Position numbers and translations under genes: made by a program. Below are positions 55,984 to 64,000 of a DNA stretch of 64,000 nucleotides, one piece after another (position 1 is the first letter of the stretch; the number at the start of each line of letters is the position of its first letter). The notes below the pieces were generated by a model. That model ran no database searches, was not told the origin of the DNA, and was given only the letters and a program-made list of their open reading frames with translations. Source of the stretch: Dasypus novemcinctus (Eukaryota; Chordata; Mammalia; Cingulata; Dasypodidae); NCBI RefSeq assembly GCF_030445035.2, contig NC_080680.1, positions 96,415,157-96,479,156 on the forward strand. Direction: 5' to 3'.

Positions 55984-56109
55984 GAGAGAAATAAATCTTT
56001 AAGAAAAAATAATCACACAGTAAATTTTCTACTAATTGCTAAATGGATATGCTACTTGAAATGTTGGCAAAATCTTTCTAATATATTTTAAATTAGAAAT
56101 AAGATTTGA

Positions 56110-57660
56110 GGAGCATTGATGTGGGGTTTATTGATGGGGAATACAAAGAAGGAAGTTCTCCTGGGCAAGCATATAAGGTATATAGATCTGTTCGGATGTT
56201 CATTGGGTATTGACACAGAGGTAGAGACTCACACAACAGCTGAGGGAGTGCTGGGTTCCCATCCTGGGGAGCTCTGCCACATCCCAGTGGAAGAGCAACA
56301 ATTCCCCAAGTGCAGTGGCAATGACCAGTGAAGAAGGATGGTCCAACGATGGGCCCTTGATACTGATGACTATGCTTCTGAGTTTTTGTGCTGGAAATTT
56401 GAACTTGGCCTAGTGTTGCAGGGTACTAAGTGTTACCTCCTGAGAGCTTCCATGTTGCTCGAATATGGCCACTCTCTAAGCCAAACTCAGCATATAAATG
56501 CATTACCTTCCCCACAGTATGGGACATGACTCCCAGGGATGAGCTTCCCTGGCCCCAAGGGATTACTACCAAGCACCACTAGCAATGCAACTGCAAAAAG
56601 GCCTTGAATAAAAGGGGGGGAAGCTAAAGACTAATGAGTTTATATAGCTAAGAGACTTCAAAGTGAGTCAGGAGGTCATCCTAGAGTTACACTTAGGCAT
56701 GTTTCAGCAGGATCTCATAGGCAGCAGAAGTAGATAACTACCTTAGGTAGTGGTGCTCCTGAGGGCTATGGAGACACAAGGTCCTACAGTCATAGAGATG
56801 GCTCCAGAATTTGGTGACTTGCCAGTAGGCCCTACTTTGGAATTTGTGCTCTCCAATGTGATGGAGTTGGAATACACATGCCTCTTCTGTCCCTTTTATT
56901 GAACCTGTGGTTGGTGCTGGGGTTGGTGTATGTCCAGGAGACTTGAATCTCTGGGCTGTCCATGTGCCCAGCTATGCTCTGATCCTCAGTGGAATTGCAG
57001 CTCCTACTCTCCAGTTCATTGGACTCACCCAGGACAACTAACAAGGAGGTGAGGATGGACAACCACCACACCAAGGAACCAAGAGTCTACAACTGCAAGC
57101 AGGAGAATCCCATCCATCAGCCATGTGAGATCGAAGCCGCCTCTCAATTAAGAGGTGGAGTGGGCATCACCATCCCAAAGTCCTCAGGACTGGGGAATAA
57201 AATATGGACTAGAGTGGACTTACAGGTATTCTACTATAGAATTTTTCTGACTCTAGCAGTGTAAGAAATTATATCACTGATGTGGAGACAGTGGCCACTG
57301 GAGGTGCTGAAGGCAGGGAGAGGGAAGAAGAGGTGTAATATGTGGGCATTTTTGGGTCTTGGAGTTGTACTGAATGATATTACAGGGACAAATGCAGGAC
57401 ATCATACATCCTGCCATAACCCATTGAATGGACTGGAAGAGAGTACAAATGACAATGTAAACTATAATCCATGTGGGGTACCAGTGCTCCAAAATGTATT
57501 CATCAAATGCAATGAGTGTGCCACACTGATGAAAAGATTGTTGATGTGGGAGGAGTGGGGTGTTGGGGTGTGTGGCATATGGGAATCTCCTATATTTTTT
57601 TAATGTAACATTTTGTGCAATACATGTATCTTTTAAAAATAAAAAAAAATATTTTTAAAA
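56110..57660 (+). mobile_element. Old L1 3'UTR fragment, plus strand
   Basis: It follows the L1 C 3'UTR from about the 12480 equivalent to its end. Landmarks: 'cttgatactgatgactatgcttctgag' (56358), 'gtatgggacatgactccc' (56517), 'ctgtccatgtgcccagc' (56957), 'acaaccaccacaccaagga' (57060), and 'tttaatgtaacatttt' then A-rich at 57600-57660. It is more diverged than A, showing that the long 3'UTR is old in this lineage. Confidence 0.8.
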
Positions 57661-57990
57661 AGAGTGGTGTCTTGAATTATTTCACTATAATTGCATGTAT
57701 GTCTACTTTTCCTTTCAGTGCTATGAGTTTTTGCTACATGTGTTTTGAAGTTCTGTTAATAGGATTGTAAATGCTTAGAATTATTATGTATTATTGATTA
57801 ATTGATATAGCTATCATTTTGAAATGATATTCATTATGCCTGAAAATATTTTTGCTATGAAATATACTTTGCCTGGATATTAATGTTCACAATCCAGACT
57901 TTTTATCAGGGTTAGCATGATACATCATTTTCCATTTTTTCACTTTTTCGTCTTCATTCTTTTATACTAAAAGGTAAAATGTATCTCTTA
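57660..57990 (-). repeat. Ancient L1M fragment, ORF2 endonuclease region
   Basis: It aligns by eye with 165-500 ('atgtctacttttcctt', 'gggttagcatgatac'), both being antisense L1M. Confidence 0.6.
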
Positions 57991-58267
57991 TGGTAACTGG
58001 TAGGTACCAAGTATCTGATTTTTTGACAAGGTTATGCAGGAATAACACCTTGGATGGAGTTCAGTAAATCAAAAAACAGTGCTTGGCATTTCTATAAGAA
58101 ATGTTATTTATAATATTAGTCTTATATCCCTTCCCATGCCAGAAATCCCTTGGGTTTCCTTGAATGTGACTTATCAGTGACAGTAGCTAATTGATAAATA
58201 ATTAAATTACGTAGATAAATAAGGGCTTATAATATTCCTACAGAGCAAAGGAAGCATAATTATTAGT

Positions 58268-60655
58268 TTTTTTTAATGTCAAGGGTCAAGTATTACTTTA
58301 AGTTATATGTTTTTTATATAGTAATATATTACTTAATATATATGTACTATATATTTTATATATATAAATATATATATATAAGTTTAAATGGCAACACAAC
58401 CATAAAGCTGGTATGTCTTGGAAATAGCAAAAAACTCAGTGGGAAAAAAAGAAACTCTAAATTATATACAATAGTAGCTAAGGGTGATATTGAAAAACAA
58501 TCTTATTTAATATGACTAAAGAGTTAACTGCCATTATCTATTGCTTATTTATTCAGTGTTATAAATAACACTTATATAGAGACATGAAGGTATGTTTAAA
58601 AATGAAACATCATGAAAAAATAGTTTTTCAATTTCATATGAAACTTAAAGAATAAGTTTTGTTCAATATGGAATGCACTTGCATTTGTTTATATAGGAAT
58701 CTAAAATCGATTTAAATTTTGTCTTTTTGGTTTTTATTCCCCCACCCCCCCCCCCCGCCCTCTTTGCGGCTTGCTTGCTGTCTGCTCTCTGTGTGTTCTG
58801 TGTGTCTGTATTTACTTTCATTTATTCCCCCCTTATGGCTTGTTTGTTGTCTGCTCTCTGTGTCCATTTGCTGCATGCTCTGTGTTTTTACTTGTCTCCC
58901 TTTTTTGTTGCATCTCCACGGGGCTGGCCTGCCAGCCCACTCCACAGTACCCGGGCCAGCCGCTCTCCACAGCATGAGGGCAAGCCTGCATTCACAAGGA
59001 GGCCCTGGGATTCAAACCCAGTCCTCCCATATGGTAGACAGGAGCCCAACTGATTGAGCCACAGCTGCTTCCCTGTCTTTTGTTTTTAAAAAAGGAACAG
59101 CTGATGCACCATGCAAGGTTGCTGTATATTTTGCTTGCTCAAAATGAGCATTCTCAGGTGAGGTCTGTTTGTTCTTACCAAAGTCTACTATGATTCCTTA
59201 TAAGATGTACTGACCCAATTGTAGAAAGTCTATTTTGAGAAGGAGTCTGATGGCAGCATCTGGATGAGGCACAGGGACAGGTTCTGGAAGAGGGAGGGGA
59301 AGAACCCAAATCCTTATGAAGGATGACTTGCAGGTGTTAGATTTTAAGGGGTATCCAATGACTTTTTCCAGGCATTCAACTAAAGAGCCAGCAGAATAAA
59401 AATCCCTCTTCATTTCTACAAATTTGGTATATATTTATTTGGGGAGATCTGCAGGATCCACAATACAGTTCTGAGACTAAAACCATTAATACCAACCCAA
59501 TCTTTGCTGAAGGTTTTGGTATTTGCTTGGAAATGTAAAAATAAATGCTGCAAAGTCCTGACCTCAGCAATTCCCAGGTAGCAATAGATCATCCAGGTGG
59601 GTTCCATTTCCACCTATAATGAGGCTTGGACCGCAAGGGTTTCGAGGACCCGCCCTCCTTTCCTGGGTCCAGGGAACACCATTCCATGTGGGGTGAGAGA
59701 GTCTTCTCAGTGCATTGTTCATAGCCAATGGCATAAAGGCCCGGGCCCGTAGGACAGCCTCCTGGCAATAAATACTGAAAGACTTGTCCAGGGAGTTGGT
59801 TGGAGTGGGCAATAGGTGTCCAGTCAGTTTCCATGTGCAGCTCCAGGCACCTAGCTTCACAAATAGTGAGCTCTAAAAATCTGTAGTAAACATTTTTCTA
59901 GTTCATTTTCTGCACTCTGGTGATAACGATCCATCCCTCTGGTTTCTCCGAATTGAAGTATTCCTGAAGTCGTTTGCCAGTGGCACCTGGGACCTGATCT
60001 CAGCATAATGATAACAGATACCCTCTTTCCAACAGGTGTTACAATCAATGCCAAAATGGTCAGTATTAGAAAGGTGAAGCCTTGAAAAGTCTGTCCAACT
60101 TTGAAATAGTTCGCACTCCGTTTGTACCGGTTTCAAAACCTATACAATATTCTTCATGATTCTTCTCTGTGCTTCTTCAGAAGACATTTGTTTTCTCTTT
60201 AATGTTCTCTTTGTAACAGGTATGTCATCCTGATGCGCTCCCAGCACTGGGACAGGATCCACTCTTATCCTACCTCGGCCAAGGCCGGGACACGCATTTG
60301 TAATGGCAGACCCCAGGACATGGGGCGGAACACAGTTCAGCTCACTCCAGCTGCTGGTTCTGCACCTCCACAGCCTCGCACTGCAATGGACACCGTATCT
60401 TGACCTGTGTCCACGACATAGGAGACCCAGGACAAAGTGGCGCTGCAGTCCCCAGTCCCAGACCAAGACCCCTGGACGCCACTGCCTTCGAGCCTGGGCA
60501 CTGCCCAGCGCAAACCTGGAGGCACCCGAAGCGAAGATGGGTCGGACACTGTCACTCAGGCCACCAGGCGAGCCCAGGGAGAGCGCCTCCATTTTCTGAA
60601 TTTTTGCAGCGAAATAGCAGACAGTGCTGAGCTACAGGGTGTAGCAACTTCCCTG
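58268..60655 (-). pseudogene. Processed-pseudogene-like insertion, parent gene not recognised
   Basis: The paralogous copy 1 runs without a break through this site (about 47905). Here 'ttattagttt' (58258-58267) and 'ttattagcttt' (60658-60668) flank about 2.4 kb. Poly(T) at 58265-58272 with ATTAAA just upstream on the minus strand gives a poly(A) end, and the minus-strand 5' end near 60655 is GC-rich. A minus-strand frame of 150 codons (60592-60140) starts with ATG; further coding-like stretches in shifting frames reach about 59200. A SINE (58716-59077) later entered its 3' part. I do not recognise the protein. Confidence 0.6.
58716..59077 (-). mobile_element. Older tRNA-derived SINE, antisense
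   Basis: The minus-strand head 'agcagctgtggctcaatcag' is followed by a B-box region 'ctgggtttgaatccc' and a body unlike the DAS SINEs at 29770 and 55081, with two 'gtctgctctctgtgt' blocks, then an A-rich tail. Short flanking repeats of the 'gtctttt' type are present. It is a different SINE subfamily. Confidence 0.75.
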
Positions 60656-60744
60656 GTTATTAGCTTTAAGGTACAATTAGTACCCTTGGGTTTTATAGGT
60701 ATAGGTACGGCTATAAATAAAATGTTTCCTCCACTCTAAAATGG

Positions 60745-61690
60745 TTTCAAGGACTAATTAGACATCTGACCAAGCAAACTGGCAGTGCAATCTTTCTCAA
60801 AACTGCAGAAAAGAGCTAAAGGTTGCAATAACCGAATGAGTGCCAAACCAAGAAAATGCAACATCAATAAAGGTATGAGTTGCTTCTGTCACCTTTGATG
60901 GACCCTACCTTACCTCAGCCCCAGTATGATGTAGAGCTTGCCACACTCCCCATGTGGGTTACTGGCCCTGTTCCAGAGGGAGCAGAGGACCCCTAAACAC
61001 ATTACTGGGGTACCTGTAAGTTGGTGCCAATTTTTGGTTTGCAGTCTAAAATGCACAGATACGGTACTTCTCTCTAGCTTGTCTTTTCAGAAATTGCCTT
61101 GTTGGTAGAAGCAATTGAGTACAAATAAAGCACTGGAAGAAACAAGCAAGTCAGAGAAAGCCAGGCAAAGGATTACCTGCTTTAAGTCATACAATAGAGC
61201 ACCCTGGAAGGGGCCAGAATCTGTTTCACAGGGAGCAGGCATGGCACTGAGATCTTTGAAATGAGGGAATTTCTAAGACAATGGGTGTATACATGAAATA
61301 TTCTCCTATAAAAAGAAATGAAGATTTAATACATGCTACAAGGTTCATGATATTTGAAGATATCATGTTGAGTTAAATAAGCAAGACACATCTGAACAAA
61401 TAGTGTATGATCTCAATGATATGTAAAATTAGAATATACAAATTTATAGAATTTGAAACTAGAATACAGCTTAAGAGTGGACAAGTATGGTAGGAAATGG
61501 AGAGAGAATGCTTCAATAATAGTAAGTTTCTATTTGGAGTGATGAAAATTTTTTTATTATGGATGGTGGTGATAGCAGTACAACATTGTATAATAAATGT
61601 ATTAATACAACTGAGTTATGTGATTGTATGTGGTTAAAAAGAGAAATTTTAGATTATATATATGTTACCAGAAGAAAAATGTTTAAAACC
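60745..61690 (+). repeat. Old L1-like composite element, copy 2
   Basis: Paralogue of 48000-48965, with the same 5' and 3' blocks; the 5' 'caagatggctg' segment is more decayed here. Confidence 0.55.
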
Positions 61691-62929
61691 ACAGAACTGT
61701 ATAACACTACCAGGGAGCATTAAACTGAACTAAGGGATTGATAGTATAATTTTAGTAATATGATTTCATCAGTTGTAAGGCAGTGGGAACTCTGTGCTTA
61801 CTGCATAAATTTCTGGTATACCTACAATTTTTCTAAATAAGAAAAATGAATAACTCTTAGTTCCCTTGTAAAGTTTTCTAGACATTTACTATAATAAAGA
61901 ATGAATAAACAATAAGATGCTATCCTTGAAAAGGTAAAATCAGATGGAGAAGGAAGAAAAACTGGAGATATTCTCAGTAAACTGATTGACCAGAAAATTA
62001 GCAACTTGGCCACACTTGATAATATTCCCTTAAACAAGTCACTCGGGGCATTAGAGAAAATAATGGATTCTCCAAGAACTGTGATGTCATCTGTGTAGAG
62101 TGTCTCTATAAGTTTTGCCAGTTTTTTTTCCTTGGCATTTCCAGTTAAGGCAGATTTCCATATTATAATTGTTCAGTGAGGATGGTGGTGAACCCACCTC
62201 TAAAAATAGTTGAGAGATTAAATGAGGGAAAACACATCACATACTTAGATCATCTAGCATTTAATAAGGCCTCATTAAATATTAGTTATTTCATTGTTAG
62301 TATTTAGAGTCTCATGGCTTTCTACTGCTTAGACACACCTTCACCTTTGGTTTCACAGTCATAATAGCTCAGCAAAATTCTGTTATCCAAACAGAAAATT
62401 AGAAGTAAACCTTGACTTTAGCTTTCTTTCCCACTGCTATAAATTCATCAGCAACTCTTGTTAGTTCTTCCAACTGCATAGCCTCCTCCACTGCTACCAG
62501 CATAGACTGAATGACCACCATTTCTTAACTGCTCTATTGTAATAGCTTCTCAGCTGTTCTCCCTCCTTCTACTCATGACCTGTTTCCTACTGTCTACTCT
62601 GAATACTGCAGACAGCATGATCCTTTGAAAATCTCAATTATGTTGTTCATCTGCAGCAAATCTTCCAAGGTCCTCACTAATAATTTGAAGGAAAAATCAA
62701 ACTACAAATCTTATTAGACCTGGACACCTGATAGTTCTAAAATTGTCTTTGGTTGCTTTTTTACCTCCTCAATTCTGTTATGTCATCTAATCTGTGTTCT
62801 TTTCCTGGAGACTAGCTGGAGAATAGATGGAGAATTACCCTATCTCAGCAACTTTGCAGTTGTTGAACCCACTTCCTAGAATATTTTACTTACAAATATC
62901 ATCATGGCTCACTACCTTGACCCATTTAA

Positions 62930-63065
62930 CACTGGATGGTTTGAAGCTATATGGACCCCAGAAAATCATGATCTTAATGGTAACCCATCCCTGTGTGTGT
63001 AAACCTATTGAAAGTAGGACCTTTTGATTAGGTTACATCAGTAAAGTGTGACCCAGAGAGGGACT
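62930..63065 (+). repeat. MaLR-type LTR fragment, 5' part
   Basis: The order 'atggtttgaagctatatggaccccag', 'aaacctattgaaagtaggacc', 'ggttacatcag' is the 5' part of an MLT1/MST LTR in sense orientation. Confidence 0.65.
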
Positions 63066-64000
63066 AATCTTCTTACTGGAGTCCTTTAAAAAGAGAATGA
63101 CTACCATTTATGTCAATGTAATATGACTGATTTAGAAAACAATTTCCAACATGAACAATACAAACATCTTGGAAAGATTTTGGCTTTATTTTCCTTACAC
63201 ATGTTTATGATTGGGTGAAGAATCCATCAGTGGAACACAGAACATGAATCTCATGACTAAATTCCCAAACCAATGTAAAATATATTTTTTCTGTATATAA
63301 GACCTTGTGGGTAAAGCCTACATCTGCCTGTTTATTCTAGAATCTGAAAGCTAATTATTTTTTACAGCCCAAACAGCATTCCTGTGGGTGTACATGGAAC
63401 CCTATGAAGATGCATTATGAGTTATGGTGTGGCTTCCTATTTACATGTGGCCAAACAACATTGTGGTGGGTCTTATTCATATTACATTTGAGAAGTCTTT
63501 ATCTTTTCAATATGTAAATTAAGGAGTAAAAAGATGTAACTTACCCAAAATGTGATATTATTCAGACCTCAAATCTTAGTCTGAAAGTATTTCTCTTCTT
63601 AAAGAGGGAGCATATATTTCCCATGTTACATATTCCTTCAGAAAAAAAGGGAGCATGAATTTGGTATCATATAAATCATTCATATCTTTTCAGCATGTAT
63701 GGCAATTCCTTAACATGATTATAAACAGAACTTGACAGAAATGGTAGTCACAGGCAATACTATATAGAAGGGCTTATGAGAGGAAGTGGAAACAATGAAT
63801 ATACTTCAAGCTAACACAATTGGTCATGAAGATTAACACCCAATATATATGAACCTACAGATTTTGAATTCTGTGGATTCTAGAAAATTAGGCAAGGAAG
63901 ATAATCTAAGCAATGATCAAAGAAGGAAGGGAACATTGAAAATGACAGGTTAGTGTGAACCCAAGACAAAGTCAGGCACTGTATTTTGTTTCATAGCAAA

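Larger units (their letters stand above)
55081..56007 (+). mobile_element. DAS-type SINE, plus strand, split by an L1 fragment
   Basis: The tRNA-like head is at 55081-55150, with A-box 'tggcccagtggttag' and B-box 'ggttaaaacccc', where one C of the usual box is A. The body runs to about 55440 and the tail 'gagagaaataaatcttt' resumes at 55984 beyond the L1 insert. The SINE is flanked by a 15-bp TSD. It matches the antisense SINE at 29770 closely. Confidence 0.9.
57995..64000 (+). repeat. Segmental duplication, copy 2 (runs past the window end)
   Basis: Same order of blocks as 47625-52915. Private to this copy are the retrocopy-like insertion at 58268-60655 and a MaLR LTR piece at 62930-63065. 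The final bases still match copy 1 (about 52915), so the right end lies outside the window. Confidence 0.85.

Noticed and set aside
60140-60592. 150-codon minus-strand ORF as a functional gene
   Set aside because: It sits at the GC-rich 5' end of a retrocopy-like insertion with frame breaks downstream. No recognised domain.

Overview
The window is mammalian nuclear DNA built almost entirely of transposable elements. The best lineage marker is a tRNA-derived SINE with the head and tail I associate with the DAS-SINEs of armadillos (29770-30202 minus, 55081-56007 plus, 58716-59077 minus). With an L1 lineage that carries a very long 3'UTR, this points to a xenarthran, most probably the nine-banded armadillo (Dasypus). 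I recognise no functional host protein-coding gene, RNA gene or CRISPR array. All identifications rest on motif and repeat recognition by eye.

Region 1 (1-28 kb) is a nest of LINE-1 insertions that resolves through target-site duplications (TSDs). An ancient L1M on the minus strand (about 165-619 and 25126-27900) was hit by L1 'A' (minus, 634-25111, 14-bp TSD). A was hit by 5'-truncated L1 'B' (plus, 3812-18961, 16-bp TSD). B was hit by full-length L1 'C' (plus, 4249-13982, 15-bp TSD). C keeps intact ORF1 (322 aa) and ORF2 (1272 aa; catalytic residues fall at the same numbers as in human ORF2p). Its 3'UTR is about 2.8 kb, far longer than in human or mouse L1. After C landed, an unequal crossover between the 3'UTRs of C and B appears to have produced a third, chimeric 3'UTR copy (13998-16512), leaving three copies of the same TSD. 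A and C have unrelated 5'UTR repeats: about 200-bp monomers in A and GC-rich 51-bp monomers in C.

Region 2 (29.7-39.2 kb) holds a SINE and then a nearly complete betaretrovirus-like provirus (30307-39179). It has two 415-bp LTRs, a 6-bp TSD, a tRNA-Lys3-like primer site, an intact gag, and an intact pro-pol in the -1 frame behind a T-TTA-AAC slippery heptamer with a predicted pseudoknot. Its gamma/D-type env is broken by frameshifts and an in-frame stop. Gag holds a 39-bp tandem repeat that encodes a Pro/Trp-rich linker and also repeats YY1-like and ETS-like motifs. The env leader is unusually arginine-rich.

Region 3 (39.6-47.3 kb) is an old, decayed gammaretrovirus-like (ERV1) provirus on the minus strand, recognisable from LTRs, a gag matrix remnant and an integrase remnant, and cut by L1 and SINE fragments.

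Region 4 (47.6-64 kb) contains two copies of an old direct segmental duplication (about 47625-52915 and 57995 to the window end). Each carries private insertions. The second holds a processed-pseudogene-like insertion (58268-60655, minus) that the first lacks. Between the copies lie a SINE interrupted by an L1 fragment and an older L1 3'UTR fragment.
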